Positions 44,336 to 55,397 of a stretch of 64,000 nucleotides of DNA are shown here, piece by piece (positions within the stretch are counted from its first letter, which is position 1; every line of letters begins with the position of its first letter). A model generated the notes under the pieces. It was given only the letters and a program-made list of their open reading frames with translations. It did not search any database and was not told the DNA's origin. Where the stretch lies: positions 35,566 through 99,565 of the forward strand of contig NZ_JAOALK010000058.1 in assembly GCF_025154055.1 (NCBI RefSeq), given 5' to 3'. The DNA comes from Aquibacillus koreensis (GTDB taxonomy: Bacteria > Bacillota > Bacilli > Bacillales > Amphibacillaceae). The position numbers and the translations under genes are program-made.

Positions 44336-44526
44336 TTACTATAAGATATTATGATCATTTTCTTACAAGATTGAAACACTTTCTACAAAGAAAGTCAGAA
44401 AAAGTTTTTATGTGACTTTTAACGACATTTGAGATCGAAAAGTGTCCGACGGTATCCAATTAAATTCATGTCATAGCAAATGATTATCCAAGTCACACCA
44501 TGTCTAGTAACAAAAATCAAATAACA

Positions 44527-44555
44527 AAGACCACGATGAAAGCTATCGTGGTCTT
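44527..44555 (-). terminator. Terminator of ypjP
   Basis: AAGACCACGAT / ATCGTGGTCTT, perfect 11-bp stem, followed by TGTTATTT on the minus strand. Confidence 0.85.
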
Positions 44556-44565
44556 AAGAACTGAC

Positions 44566-45180
44566 TTATGACATCCACTTCGGTGGAGTGTTTTTATCCC
44601 AATAGATCTCACCAATCGTGTGGTGCTCTTCATAATTATCTTCGCTTAGATGGTAATGGAAATTAAACCAATATCCTTCTTGTGGTCGCTTATCTCTTCT
44701 AACATGAAATCTAGCAATATCTGTTTTTGTTTGATAATTTATGATATTAAAAATTTGCTCGCCATATCCTTGCGTAGGTTGTTCTGTTATTTCATAAAAA
44801 TACAAACCTGATTCTTCCGCATCCGATAGAACTGTTCTAATAACTGACTCCATAGCTGGTAAGACAACCGATGTAAATTCATCTTCTATTTGATCCATAA
44901 TTCTTGGGCCTAGCTTTGTTACCGTTTGCCCTTTTGCTTGTTCTATTATTCCGTCAACGATCGTTTCATTCGTCGGAAGGACTACCTCTGTTTGAACGCT
45001 TACCTCAGAATCAATATTACTATCTTCATTTGGAGTAGAGCTTTCATCCAATAGACCTTCATCAGCATTAAACACTTCTTTACTTTCTGCGTTTGCATTT
45101 AGATAAATTGGTGGTATATACAAGCCTAAGGTCATGAACGCGATTAATATTACAAATAGTTTTCTTAAGACTAGTTTCAC
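44566..45180 (-). CDS. ypjP: YpjP-family secreted or anchored protein
   Basis: 204 residues. N-terminal hydrophobic signal or anchor (LFVILIAFMTLGLYIPPIY), then an acidic linker, then a conserved C-terminal half with GYGEQIFNIINYQT, IARFHVRRDKRP and a terminal IYWDKNTPPKW. This matches the YpjP family of Bacillus, whose function is unknown. GTG start with GGGGGGAG upstream. Confidence 0.85.
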   Translation of the reverse strand: MKLVLRKLFVILIAFMTLGLYIPPIYLNANAESKEVFNADEGLLDESSTPNEDSNIDSEVSVQTEVVLPTNETIVDGIIEQAKGQTVTKLGPRIMDQIEDEFTSVVLPAMESVIRTVLSDAEESGLYFYEITEQPTQGYGEQIFNIINYQTKTDIARFHVRRDKRPQEGYWFNFHYHLSEDNYEEHHTIGEIYWDKNTPPKWMS

Positions 45181-45445
45181 TTATAAGCTCCCCCCTTTTG
45201 TAAGCAATTACATAAATTTTAACACGTAATTAAAAATTGTCTATATATCTAATAGAATTTAACCCAATTGTAATATATTCTAAATAAGTAATTTAACAGT
45301 TGAATTGTGTCCAAGCCTTTCGATATATTCCTTATATTTGTATTATTTGTGAAACATTGAACATTTTAGTGTTAATCTCATGGAGAAGTATTAAAATAGG
45401 AGTAAGAAAGACTTGTTAATTACGTTGTGAGAGGAGGATAATTAT

Positions 45446-45925
45446 ATGAAAACCGTCATACTTTATACAACCAAATACGGTGCCGTTGAGCAATCTGCTT
45501 TTAAATTAAAGGAACTTCTACCAGAACCCACTATTTTGTTTAACCTCAACAAGGAATACCCTACATCACTTGAAGAATACGACAGAGTCATCATAGGCGG
45601 CTCCATTTATATGGGACAAATCCAAAGAAAGTTAATACAATACATCAATGAACACCTATCTACCTTATTGTCAAAGCAAGTGGGCATGTTTATCTGTGCA
45701 GGACACCCAGATGCTGATGTAGTTGCCAGCGAATTACAAGGTGCGTTTCCTCTAGCGTTATATAACCATGCCAAAGTGAAAGATTCGTTTGGCCATATTT
45801 ATGATTTCGAAAAACTTAACTTCATTGATACATTTATCACAAAAAAAATTGTTGGTATTTCAAAGAGTGAGACAAAGCTACTCGATGATAAAATAAATAG
45901 TTTTGTAACTTCTCTTGTGGGTTAA
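45446..45925 (+). CDS. Flavodoxin-domain protein (HemG-like)
   Basis: 159 residues. The FMN phosphate loop is near the N-terminus (ILYTTKYGAVEQSA, T-T-K-Y-G form), and VIIGGSIYMGQIQ matches the second flavin loop of Flavodoxin_5 proteins. The family includes menaquinone-dependent protoporphyrinogen oxidase HemG, but here no haem genes are near, so a general redox role is all that can be said. GAGGAGG precedes the ATG. Confidence 0.82.
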   Translation: MKTVILYTTKYGAVEQSAFKLKELLPEPTILFNLNKEYPTSLEEYDRVIIGGSIYMGQIQRKLIQYINEHLSTLLSKQVGMFICAGHPDADVVASELQGAFPLALYNHAKVKDSFGHIYDFEKLNFIDTFITKKIVGISKSETKLLDDKINSFVTSLVG

Positions 45926-46126
45926 TGATGAGAGGCACATACAATTTTAATGATGACAAATGAAACAAGGGCAGGAAACTATGCCTTTTCCCCTCCATTT
46001 TTCATACTAATTAACTCACTTAGTTAAATAAGTTTATCAGGATTGCAGGATGATCATTTCATTTCGCGAATAGTGTACATGTATAACTTCTATTTTTTTA
46101 TATACGCTAAGATAAGGGTGAAAAAA

Positions 46127-47761
46127 ATGAACATACTTGAGTTTTTGACAGCTTTAACTCCAGTTCTATCCGTATTTATCTTTCTAGTTATTTTACGAAT
46201 GCCTGCAACAAAAGCAATGCCAATTAGTTTGTTATTAACAGCTATATTAGCCCTACTCGTTTGGAAAATTCCTTTTATTCAAGTTGCCGCAGCATCCATT
46301 GAGGGGATTATCATTGCCATCTCCATATTATGGATCGTTTTTGGAGCTATTCTATTACTAAATACACTGGCCAATAGTGGGGCGCTAGATTCGATACGAA
46401 ATGGGTTTTCACAAATATCAACTGATCGAAGAGTACAACTAATTATTATCGCTTGGCTCTTTGGTTCCTTTATTGAAGGTGCTGCTGGTTTTGGGACACC
46501 GGCAGCAATTGGGGCTCCACTTTTGGTAGCCTTAGGATTTCCACCATTAGCCGCCGTGTCATTAGCCTTAATCGCTGACAGTTCCGCTGTATCATTCGGC
46601 GCCGTTGGTACTCCAATGATTGTAGGGGTGAAGCAAGGGCTAAATGAAGGAGCAACTTTAGCGGAGAGTGTACAAACTAACTTGGGAAACCAGTCCATTA
46701 ATGATTACTTACAAGAAATAGCTAGTACAGCTGTATTCATTGACTTATTTATAGGTACATTTATTCCAGTTATTTTGGTAGCGATGTTAACGCGCTTTTT
46801 TGGAGAGAATCGTTCATGGAAAGAAGGACTTGAGATTTTTCCTTTTGCCGTGTTTGCCGGATTAAGTTTTACAGTTCCTGCTTTCATTGTAGCTACATTC
46901 TTAGGACCTGAATTCCCATCTATTATTGGGGGGTTAGTTGGTTTAGCAATTGTTGTACCAGCTGCCAAGAAAGGTTTTCTACTTCCAAAAAAAGCATGGG
47001 ATTTCAAACATGAAAGTATAAAAGAGGTGGATGTAAGTCTAGAAAAGAACATGCCACTGTGGCTTGCCTGGTTACCTTACTTGCTTGTTGCGCTATTTTT
47101 AGTGTTGACACGACTAGATGTACTACCGATAAAAGATTTACTTCGTTCCGTGCAAGTAGGATGGGGATCCATATTAGGAACAGAAATCAGTACTTATTTC
47201 GAACCATTTTATTTACCTGGAACCATCTTTGTTGTTGTGATTTTACTTACAATTATTCTTCATAAGATGAGTGGGGCTAAAGTGAAATCAACTTTCATCA
47301 CTTCCTCCAAAACCATGATTGGCAGTGTCATTGCTCTTAGTACTGCTGTCCCAATGGTTCGAATCTTTATTAACTCCGGAATTAATGGATCTGACTTAAT
47401 GAGCATGCCAATGGAACTTGCTACATTTGTAGCTGCTAAAGTTGGCGAAGGTTGGCCATTTGTTGCACCAATAATTGGAGCGCTTGGCTCCTTCATTTCA
47501 GGCAGTGCTACATTTAGTAACATGATGTTCTCTTTGTTTCAATTTAGTATAGCAGATCAAATTGATGCCTCTCCTGAAATAATTCTCGCCTTGCAGGTAC
47601 TAGGATCTAATTCCGGGAATATGATTTGTGTGTTAAATGTTGTAGCCGCAGCTTCCGTTGTTAACTTAGTTGGTAAGGAAGGTTCCATCATCCGGATGAC
47701 GTTAGGTCCAATGATCTTCTATGCTTTATTGGCAGGAATAATTGGCTTTATATTGTTATAG
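46127..47761 (+). CDS. L-lactate permease (LctP family)
   Basis: 544-residue transporter with about 13 helices. [21 protein letters not shown] and [14 protein letters not shown] are family signatures. It co-transports lactate (or glycolate) with protons. ATG at 46127 is chosen with AAGGGTG 7 nt upstream; a longer frame from 46043 has no site. No lactate dehydrogenase or lutABC gene is adjacent in the window. Confidence 0.93.
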   Translation: MNILEFLTALTPVLSVFIFLVILRMPATKAMPISLLLTAILALLVWKIPFIQVAAASIEGIIIAISILWIVFGAILLLNTLANSGALDSIRNGFSQISTDRRVQLIIIAWLFGSFIEGAAGFGTPAAIGAPLLVALGFPPLAAVSLALIADSSAVSFGAVGTPMIVGVKQGLNEGATLAESVQTNLGNQSINDYLQEIASTAVFIDLFIGTFIPVILVAMLTRFFGENRSWKEGLEIFPFAVFAGLSFTVPAFIVATFLGPEFPSIIGGLVGLAIVVPAAKKGFLLPKKAWDFKHESIKEVDVSLEKNMPLWLAWLPYLLVALFLVLTRLDVLPIKDLLRSVQVGWGSILGTEISTYFEPFYLPGTIFVVVILLTIILHKMSGAKVKSTFITSSKTMIGSVIALSTAVPMVRIFINSGINGSDLMSMPMELATFVAAKVGEGWPFVAPIIGALGSFISGSATFSNMMFSLFQFSIADQIDASPEIILALQVLGSNSGNMICVLNVVAAASVVNLVGKEGSIIRMTLGPMIFYALLAGIIGFILL

Positions 47762-47775
47762 TCACATGAATAAAA

Positions 47776-47815
47776 AACGAGGGTACCGCTTTGCTGTGGT
47801 ACACCTCGTATTTTT
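47776..47815. terminator. Bidirectional terminator between the lactate permease and MCP genes
   Basis: ACGAGG..TACC pairs with GGTA..CCTCGT, with A run on the left and TTTTTATT on the right. Confidence 0.85.
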
Positions 47816-49553
47816 ATTCAATCTTGAATTTTTTCGTAATAGAAGAAAGTGACTTGGATAGGTGATGCAATTTTAAGCCTAATTCATTTGTGCTTTTCAT
47901 CTGCGTGATTTGATGCTCGCTTGCCTCGAGCATTTGTTCTGTACTTGCTAGTGTTTCTTGTGAAACAGACGATAGTTGATCTGTTGTCGATTCGAGTTGT
48001 GGTAATATATCTTCAAAATACTTTAATTCTGTTTCTAATCCATCTAGGTTACCACTAACACCAGCTATTTCAACCATAAGGTTATCGAAAGAATGCTTAG
48101 ATTCATTGGCTATATCCACATTCGTTTTTATTTTCGCTTGCATCTGTATAAATTCCTTCGTGGCCTTTGAAGTCATCTTTTCCATGTTTGTAATTGATTC
48201 GGATATCTCCTCTGTTACATTGCTCGATTGTTCCGCAAGCTTTCTAACTTCTGTGGCAACTACAGCAAAACCTTTTCCCGCCTCGCCAGCACGGGCAGCT
48301 TCAATAGAAGCATTAAGCGCTAAAAGTTTTGTTTGCTCTGCCATACCTCTTACTAACCCAACTAAATTTGTTATGGATGAAGAATAATCTTTTACTTGTT
48401 GAATGGTATTTGCTAAATGTTCAAATTCATCTTTGGCTTTCTGATTCATGCTTATTAGCTCACTTATATGCGCTTCACCAGTCCTTGCCGATTGGTTCAT
48501 TTTTGTAGAACTGTTAGATACATTATGCATTACATTCAGCATAACCTCTACCTTTTGCTTCATGGACCTATAACTCGTTTCACTTTGCTCTGAACTACTT
48601 GCTGTTTGTTCCGCACCTGTTTTAACTATATTTATACTCGCTATTAATTGGTGACTAGAAATAAGTGAGTTCTCAGATGAAAACTTTAACTCATCCCCCG
48701 TACCATCTAACTCCTCTGTTGTATCTTTTATCTCCCGAAGCATGCTTTTCATTTGCGAGATCATTGCATTGTAACTTTTCGTTAATGACTGTATTTCAGG
48801 TATAGTCGTCTTAACTGATACGGAATCTTGAATACTTCCATCACGCACTTCCCTCATTGTATAGCGCAATTTATTAAGTGGTTTGGTCACTGATCTAATA
48901 AAGAATATAATCACAGTTGTGCCTAATAAAATACTAATTAAGATTACCACTACTGTAAAGAAGCCTAATTCATGCACACCACCCATGTATGTTTTGGTTG
49001 GTATTAGTAAAGCGTAAATACCATTGATTTCATCCATTTCTTGAAAGGATATCGTATAACGCTCTCCATTTATTTCATGATGAAGCACACCACTTTTGGT
49101 TTCTATCATTCTATTAACTACTTCATCCGATAATTTTGGCAATTTATCCTCACTTACCTGAAATGGGATTACTCTGTTTTCCTTGATGTAAAAAAATTCA
49201 GATTCAATCCCATCCGATTCAAGCTTTGATTGTTGCGTTCGTACATTGGCTCCTAATTCCTGCATGAAATATGCTTCATCACTTACATACACAAACTTCA
49301 AGTTATCTGCTATGTATCCCATTAATTCTACTTCTCTATTAATTCGATCTTCAATCGTATTAATTGTCATGTCTTTCGCTTTTACATAGGAACTTAGACC
49401 TATTACGACAACTGATACAACCAATAAGGAAAGAAATAATATAGACACCCGGGTTCCTAGGTTCAATTTTTGCATGGTCGTTTGATAAAAGTTATTTTGT
49501 TTACCATCCAGATCGAGATTCTGCCTCACCTTGTTATGCAATGATTTTTTCAT
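47814..49553 (-). CDS. Methyl-accepting chemotaxis protein
   Basis: 579 residues. Cytosolic lead of about 35 residues, membrane helix (~36-58), extracellular sensor (~60-200, single-Cache-like size), second helix (~205-230), HAMP domain, then the signalling domain with the hairpin tip [28 protein letters not shown] (core [13 protein letters not shown]). The usual C-terminal pentapeptide tether is absent. It relays an attractant signal to CheA/CheW. No other chemotaxis gene is adjacent. Ligand unknown. Confidence 0.93.
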   Translation of the reverse strand: MKKSLHNKVRQNLDLDGKQNNFYQTTMQKLNLGTRVSILFLSLLVVSVVVIGLSSYVKAKDMTINTIEDRINREVELMGYIADNLKFVYVSDEAYFMQELGANVRTQQSKLESDGIESEFFYIKENRVIPFQVSEDKLPKLSDEVVNRMIETKSGVLHHEINGERYTISFQEMDEINGIYALLIPTKTYMGGVHELGFFTVVVILISILLGTTVIIFFIRSVTKPLNKLRYTMREVRDGSIQDSVSVKTTIPEIQSLTKSYNAMISQMKSMLREIKDTTEELDGTGDELKFSSENSLISSHQLIASINIVKTGAEQTASSSEQSETSYRSMKQKVEVMLNVMHNVSNSSTKMNQSARTGEAHISELISMNQKAKDEFEHLANTIQQVKDYSSSITNLVGLVRGMAEQTKLLALNASIEAARAGEAGKGFAVVATEVRKLAEQSSNVTEEISESITNMEKMTSKATKEFIQMQAKIKTNVDIANESKHSFDNLMVEIAGVSGNLDGLETELKYFEDILPQLESTTDQLSSVSQETLASTEQMLEASEHQITQMKSTNELGLKLHHLSKSLSSITKKFKIE

Positions 49554-49892
49554 AGATAGTACCTCCGAGATAAACTTTTTTCAGCTTCGTGATTCATTAT
49601 ACCTAACTAATATTAAGCTACTGTTAAGTTTTCTCGACGGGTTTACCAGCATGGACAAAATCTTGTTAAAGATAAGTAGATTTTCATTATAAATATAGTC
49701 TATTTACCCATATTTTCTTTTCTATTTTTTAGAAAAAGTATATAATTAGAAGTACCTTATGAATTTGTAGAAATTTGTCATACATTCGTATATATACTAG
49801 TCGAAATATATCAAAAGCCAGTGGACAACGTTGGGGTAAATATAGCTTCAACTGCTATTAGTCACATTTGTTGCTTGGAAGGGGTAAAGGCA

Positions 49893-52556
49893 GTGAGTAA
49901 AAAGAAACTTACATACATGCATCTATTCATATTAATCAGTTTACTATCCCTTACATTTTTAACAATAATGTATCCGGTTACACTACCTCTAGGGATTACA
50001 ATCTCTCTGACTAGTATATTTTCCCTATTAACTTTACTTTTATTTAAACCATCTATAGGTATACCGGCGATTATTTTCGTTCATTTCATTAGCTTAGTTC
50101 GATTTCAAGCACCTATTGAAATCGTACTTCCATTAGCAGAAATCTTTTTTATTTCTATCATGATTTATTATGTGAAGACGAAGAGACATTTTGTCTTTTG
50201 GGGCGTTATATTTTGGATTTTTATCGGCACACCCTTATCTTTATGGATTTATTATAGCTACTATGATTTAAGCTTTGAAAATGTGTTACTATTTTCCCTT
50301 TCAAAAGACCTTTTTAACGGCGTACTGAATTTCCTTATCGCTGATATGCTTATAGCTTATATTCCATTTAAAAGGTTGTTAGGTAATCACCCCTATCAAA
50401 GCGTAACAATTAAACGCCTTTTATTACATTTGTCAATAACAGCTATGGTTGTTCCATTTATTATTTTTGTAAGTGTAAATAGCTATCAATCTATCGGATC
50501 GATGGAAGACACCGTGATTCAAACAGCTGAAAATCAGTTAAGCGAAGTAAAACAAACGCTTTTACAGTGGAGTGAAGAGGATCAGAATAAACTAGTCCTC
50601 TATGATATTATCCAACTTGGGCGTTTGGATGAACGTTTAAAGCAAACATCTACTACAGATGGTGCACATATCACCATCACTACGAAAAGCGGGCTGACAT
50701 TAGGTACAACCGATCAAACGGTTCAAACGAAAGAGCCGTTTATTTGGAGAGAAACGAATAATGTAATTCAGAAAAATGAGCTATACCAAGTAATTTCGAC
50801 AGACAGTTCCCTGGACATTATCAATTGGCAAAAGGGGACTTATACGTACACCAATACAATAGATGAAACCGGCCTAGAGATGATTATACAAATTCCTATC
50901 GGGATTTATCAAAAACAGTTTATTGGTGATTTTCTTAATCAATTTATTTTCCTACTATTTTTTATTCTTGCGGCGATTTTTTTCACCTTTAGTATGCAAA
51001 AAATCTTAGTTAATACATTAAATAAATTAACGGACGTGACTACTGGACTGCCTCAAAAAATAAATGATCATGAACAAATAGAGTGGCCACAGAGTTCCAT
51101 CCAAGAGATAAGTGCTTTAGTTAATAACTTTAAAAAGACGTCGGTAACACTTCGACAAATGTTTGATGAAACACAAATTGTGAACACACAACTTAAATTA
51201 AAAACAGAAAAATTGACGGAATCACAAGTTATGCTGAATGAGTTGGCATTCTTTGACCCGTTGACAAATTTACCAAATCGTCAAAACTTCCAGGATTCAC
51301 TTACAAGCATGATCCAGAAAGCTAAGCAAGAGGAAAAGGAACTGGCGATATTATTTCTAGATGTAAATCAGTTTAAGCAGATTAATGATACCTTAGGTCA
51401 TTTAGCTGGGGATGAATTACTAAAAGAAATTGCTTCTGAATTAAAGAGCTTAATTACCGACTCTATTCAAGTCTATCGATTAGGTGGAGATGAATTTGTT
51501 ATATTGGTTTATGACTTGGCTAGCAATAATAGTTTAGAGGCATTAAGCGACCACCTTGTACAAATCTTTAATGTTCCTTTTTCCATACAAGGTTCCATTT
51601 TACATATAAGTAGTAGCATTGGTATTAGTATCTATCCAAAAGACGGAACGACAAAGGATACATTAATTCAAAATGCCGATATAGCTATGTATTGTAGTAA
51701 ACAAGAGTCAGGTACAACCATACGTTATTTTGAAGAACATTTACGAGATAATTTTACCGAACAAGTGCATCTCACCAATGAAATTAGGAAAGCTATTGCC
51801 GAAAATGAATTTGAACTCTATTATCAACCAAAGGTGTCTACAGAACAGAATGAGATTACTAGTCTAGAGGCCTTAATCAGATGGAATACAGTGAACGGTA
51901 GTATTTCTCCGTTACACTTCATCCCGATTGCTGAACAGAGTAACCTTATAAAAGATATAGACAAATGGGTTATCATGGAAGCATGTATGCAAAACAAGAA
52001 GTGGCAAGAGCAGGGCCATAAGAAAGTGCCTGTTTCTGTTAATATATCTGCCAAACACTTTGATGATGAGCAGTTAATAGAGATCGTAAGGCATGCTTTA
52101 AAAACATCAAATTTAGAAGGGAAATACCTACAAATAGAATTAACTGAAAATGTGTTTATCAATAATTTTGATAAAGCATCGATGATCATGCAAGAGTTAA
52201 AAAAGTTAGACGTGCTGTTCTCAATCGATGACTTTGGTAAAGGCTATTCTTCCTTAAACCATTTAATCCATTTACCAATCGATGAAGTGAAACTAGATAA
52301 ATCATTTATTAGTAATATAGATAAAGAAATTAAAAAAGCAGAAGTCGTTAAATTAGTAATCGATTCTGCCCACACATTAGGATTTACCGTTGTTGCGGAA
52401 GGTGTTGAATATACTTGTGAGCTTAATCTTCTAAAGACACTTGGTTGTGATGAAGTACAAGGATTCCTTTTTAGCAAACCATTACCAAGCGAGGATCTTC
52501 ACACTCTTTTCAATGCACAAAGCCTAATGTATAAGTTAGGGGGACATATAGAATGA
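49893..52556 (+). CDS. Membrane-bound GGDEF-EAL protein (c-di-GMP synthesis/hydrolysis)
   Basis: 887 residues. About six N-terminal helices (to ~residue 150), another helix near 165-190, an extracellular sensor-size loop, a helix near 355, a coiled region, GGDEF with intact RLGGDEF near residue 531, and EAL with intact EALIRWN near 659, LTENVF, DDFGKGYSSL, EGVEY and QGFLFSKPL. The RxxD inhibitory site before GGDEF is absent. Both catalytic halves look active. GTG at 49893 has GGAAGGGG 8 nt upstream. The stop overlaps the next ATG (ATGA), coupling it to a solute-binding lipoprotein. Confidence 0.93.
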   Translation: MSKKKLTYMHLFILISLLSLTFLTIMYPVTLPLGITISLTSIFSLLTLLLFKPSIGIPAIIFVHFISLVRFQAPIEIVLPLAEIFFISIMIYYVKTKRHFVFWGVIFWIFIGTPLSLWIYYSYYDLSFENVLLFSLSKDLFNGVLNFLIADMLIAYIPFKRLLGNHPYQSVTIKRLLLHLSITAMVVPFIIFVSVNSYQSIGSMEDTVIQTAENQLSEVKQTLLQWSEEDQNKLVLYDIIQLGRLDERLKQTSTTDGAHITITTKSGLTLGTTDQTVQTKEPFIWRETNNVIQKNELYQVISTDSSLDIINWQKGTYTYTNTIDETGLEMIIQIPIGIYQKQFIGDFLNQFIFLLFFILAAIFFTFSMQKILVNTLNKLTDVTTGLPQKINDHEQIEWPQSSIQEISALVNNFKKTSVTLRQMFDETQIVNTQLKLKTEKLTESQVMLNELAFFDPLTNLPNRQNFQDSLTSMIQKAKQEEKELAILFLDVNQFKQINDTLGHLAGDELLKEIASELKSLITDSIQVYRLGGDEFVILVYDLASNNSLEALSDHLVQIFNVPFSIQGSILHISSSIGISIYPKDGTTKDTLIQNADIAMYCSKQESGTTIRYFEEHLRDNFTEQVHLTNEIRKAIAENEFELYYQPKVSTEQNEITSLEALIRWNTVNGSISPLHFIPIAEQSNLIKDIDKWVIMEACMQNKKWQEQGHKKVPVSVNISAKHFDDEQLIEIVRHALKTSNLEGKYLQIELTENVFINNFDKASMIMQELKKLDVLFSIDDFGKGYSSLNHLIHLPIDEVKLDKSFISNIDKEIKKAEVVKLVIDSAHTLGFTVVAEGVEYTCELNLLKTLGCDEVQGFLFSKPLPSEDLHTLFNAQSLMYKLGGHIE

Positions 52557-53884
52557 GAAAAAAGACATTTCTACTAATCATGTCATTGTTTCTCTTCTTC
52601 CTGCTTGTCGGATGTAATCCTAACAATGACCGTGCGACTGATGAAAGCCCAGAAGACGAAACAGGAGTAAAAGAAAACAATAGCGAGAATACAGAAATAG
52701 AAATCTGGACTTTTTATAGAGGTTTAGAACCTATAATTAGCCGTTTTCATATGTTGCATCCAACCATTAAAGTGAATGTCACTTATTTTGATGGAATTCA
52801 GGATTATCATTTAAAATATTTAGAAGCGCTTGCGAATAATTCAGGGCCTGATCTTTTTGTTATTGACAACAGACATTTTGGAACTTTTACTACAAATGAT
52901 AGTTTTGATAATTTGTTAGATGAACCTTATCAGGTAGAAGCATATCGAGATCGCTTCTCAGACTCCTTATGGCAGCTTGGATATAATTATGATCAATCAA
53001 AATTAGTTGGCATTCCTTTTGAAACTTCACCTTTAGTTACGTATTATCGTGCAGATGTGATGGACGCATACGGATTCCCTTCTGAACCAGAAGCATTAGC
53101 CACATTCATGGAAGACCCAGACAATTGGCTAGAAATTGCACGCACCTTAAAACAAGATAATAAATTTATTATTCAATGGCAATTAGAACCGTTAGAATTA
53201 GTTGAATCTACGCAAGGAATTTTTGATGAAAACTATGCATTTATGCGAAATAAAGACGCATTCAGACAAATGATTGACCGGATTAAAGTTGCTCGTGACG
53301 AAGGATTAATGTCTTATACTTCTATTTGGGACCCACCAGGACAGGAAGATTTAAGGAATAATCAGATTGCAATGGTGTACTTAGGAACATGGGGGGCACA
53401 AAACCTTAAACAGTGGGTTCCTGAGCAAGAGGATTTATGGAGAGCGACTCGGTTACCGTTCGGCCTTAATGGATGGAGTAATAGCTCGATGATCTCGGTT
53501 AATTCTCAAAGCGAGCATAAAGAGGAAGCTTGGAAGTTCCTAGAATACTATGTTTTTAAGCGTGAGTTAGTCAACGTTAGCCAAACGTACTCCGGGTCAT
53601 TGCCACTTAGACAACCACCTGGCGTTAATGATTATAGCAATCCTTTCCTAGCTGGACAAAATGATCAAATTCTTTACTATCAATTAATGGACGAGCTAAA
53701 AATACCATTTACAACACCACTTGATTTACAAGCAGATAAAATTTGGAACGATACGATCTATCAAGGAATTGAATCGAATTTTAATACTGATCTAATGATG
53801 AGCAATGTAGAGAAAAATATTCAAAAAGAGTTAGGAAAAGAAATTGAAATCATAAAGGAAAGTCTCGATAAAGAACCGAATTAA
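52553..53884 (+). CDS. Extracellular solute-binding lipoprotein coupled to the GGDEF-EAL gene
   Basis: 443 residues. Lipobox LVGC near residue 21, acidic Asn-rich linker, then a family 1 (sugar/oligosaccharide type) binding-protein fold: EIWTFYRGLEPIISRF, PDLFVIDN, VGIPFETSPLVTYYRADV, NNQIAMVYLGTWGAQ. No ABC permease or ATPase gene is nearby. Its ATG overlaps the stop of the GGDEF-EAL gene, so it more likely presents ligand to the extracellular part of that membrane enzyme than feeds an importer. That role is inferred from arrangement. Confidence 0.9.
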   Translation: MRKKTFLLIMSLFLFFLLVGCNPNNDRATDESPEDETGVKENNSENTEIEIWTFYRGLEPIISRFHMLHPTIKVNVTYFDGIQDYHLKYLEALANNSGPDLFVIDNRHFGTFTTNDSFDNLLDEPYQVEAYRDRFSDSLWQLGYNYDQSKLVGIPFETSPLVTYYRADVMDAYGFPSEPEALATFMEDPDNWLEIARTLKQDNKFIIQWQLEPLELVESTQGIFDENYAFMRNKDAFRQMIDRIKVARDEGLMSYTSIWDPPGQEDLRNNQIAMVYLGTWGAQNLKQWVPEQEDLWRATRLPFGLNGWSNSSMISVNSQSEHKEEAWKFLEYYVFKRELVNVSQTYSGSLPLRQPPGVNDYSNPFLAGQNDQILYYQLMDELKIPFTTPLDLQADKIWNDTIYQGIESNFNTDLMMSNVEKNIQKELGKEIEIIKESLDKEPN

Positions 53885-53898
53885 CTCACTTCTAAGCG

Positions 53899-53930
53899 AA
53901 CCATCACAATACAAACTTGTGGTGGTTTTG
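53899..53930 (+). terminator. Terminator after the GGDEF-EAL/lipoprotein operon
   Basis: AACCATCACAA / TTGTGGTGGTT (one mismatch) followed by TTGTT. Confidence 0.75.
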
Positions 53931-54012
53931 TTATAGAGATAGCTTCGAGGGCTAGTCTACTATTCAACAATGATGCATACATTGACTATAAATGATAGAT
54001 GGAGGTTTCTAA

Positions 54013-55311
54013 ATGCGACTAACTGATCACTTAATTGTAATTTCTTTCGATTGTCTATCATCACTAGATTTTCAGATGCTAGAACAACTCCCTAATTTTA
54101 AAGAGCTTCTAAGAAATGGATCATACTGCAAGCAAGTAGAAACGATCTATCCATCCGTTACTTATCCTTGTCATACTTCTATTATCACCGGAAAATTCCC
54201 GAACCGTCACGGGGTTGTAAATAACACTTTTTTACAGCCAGGGGCAATATCACCTGATTGGTATTGGCACCGGAAGCACATCAAGGGAACTACACTGTAT
54301 GATGAAGCGAAAAAGGCAGGATTACGTACCGCCGCACTATTATGGCCGGTCACAGCTAAAGCGAATATTGATTATAATATGCCTGAGATATTCGCTAATC
54401 GAAACTGGCACCACCAAGTAGCAGTATCCCTTTCAAACGGAAGCTTGCGTTATCAACTGGATATGAATCGTAAGTTTGGCAAAACGCGTAAAGGGTTACA
54501 ACAACCAGAACTTGATGACTTCGTATTAGCGTCTACAGTTGAAACAATTATCAAAAAGCAGCCTAATCTTTTACTCGTTCATTTCACAGATTTAGATACA
54601 AAACGGCATTACCATGGCTTCTCTTCTAAAGAAGCTATACAAGCAATACATCGACATGACCAAAGACTTGGTGAGATTATTGGGGCACTAAAGCAAGCGG
54701 GTATGTATGAAAAATCTACGATCGTTGCACTAGGCGACCATAGTGCGCTTGATGAGTCTTCTGTAATCAAACCTAATATACTTTTAAGAGAAAAGGGACT
54801 CCTGACGATTGATGATCAAGAAAGGATAACGGATTGGAAGGCTTATTGTAAAAGCTGTGATGGTTCCGCTTATGTTTATGTGAAAGATCCGACTGATGCA
54901 GAAACAAAGCGCATAGTTCATGAGATATTTAAAGGTATCCAAGGGGAAAGTGGGATAGAAAGCATCTTAACAGGAATGGAAGCTGCTTTAAAAGGAGCAG
55001 ATGGTTCTGCATTTCTCATGTTAGAAGCAAAGCAAGGCTATTACTTTAAAGAATATGCCACTGGTACCTATATAGAAGAAATATCGCCCGATGATGTACA
55101 AGCAGGCCGATATACGTATGCAAGCCATGGCTATTCACCTGATAAAAAGGATTATACAACTATTTTCATGGCAACTGGGAGAGGAATTAAGCCTCACATT
55201 AACCTAAATTCCATGCACCTCGTTGATGAAGGTCCAACATTTGCAAAATTACTCGGTGTGGATCTAGGTGCAACAGATGGTCGGATTGTTGAGGAATTGT
55301 TAAATTTGTAA
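54013..55311 (+). CDS. Alkaline phosphatase-superfamily phosphodiesterase (NPP-like)
   Basis: 432 residues, no signal peptide. Metal and nucleophile positions are visible: VISFDCLS (Asp), YPSVTYPCHTSIITG (nucleophile Thr), HFTDLDTKRHYHG (DxxxH), LGDHSALD (Asp-His) and ASHGYSPD (His). These fit type I nucleotide pyrophosphatase/phosphodiesterases. Substrate unknown. GGAGG before the ATG. Confidence 0.88.
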   Translation: MRLTDHLIVISFDCLSSLDFQMLEQLPNFKELLRNGSYCKQVETIYPSVTYPCHTSIITGKFPNRHGVVNNTFLQPGAISPDWYWHRKHIKGTTLYDEAKKAGLRTAALLWPVTAKANIDYNMPEIFANRNWHHQVAVSLSNGSLRYQLDMNRKFGKTRKGLQQPELDDFVLASTVETIIKKQPNLLLVHFTDLDTKRHYHGFSSKEAIQAIHRHDQRLGEIIGALKQAGMYEKSTIVALGDHSALDESSVIKPNILLREKGLLTIDDQERITDWKAYCKSCDGSAYVYVKDPTDAETKRIVHEIFKGIQGESGIESILTGMEAALKGADGSAFLMLEAKQGYYFKEYATGTYIEEISPDDVQAGRYTYASHGYSPDKKDYTTIFMATGRGIKPHINLNSMHLVDEGPTFAKLLGVDLGATDGRIVEELLNL

Positions 55312-55397
55312 ACGCTTTATTAATTTTTGTCACCTCAAGGTATTTACTCTAGTTATCTAGTAAAATAAAGATACCGTCTAATAGGAGGCTATAAATC

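Noticed and set aside
46279..46698. 139-codon antisense frame within the lactate permease gene
   Set aside because: Antisense of a hydrophobic transporter with biased codons; no independent start signal.
47350..47380. tRNA-like T-loop word GGTTCGAATC
   Set aside because: It lies inside the lactate permease coding region and no cloverleaf can be built around it. No tRNA or rRNA gene was found in the window.
52553..53884. Part of an ABC sugar importer
   Set aside because: No permease or ATPase gene is adjacent on either side; the coupled partner is a GGDEF-EAL protein.
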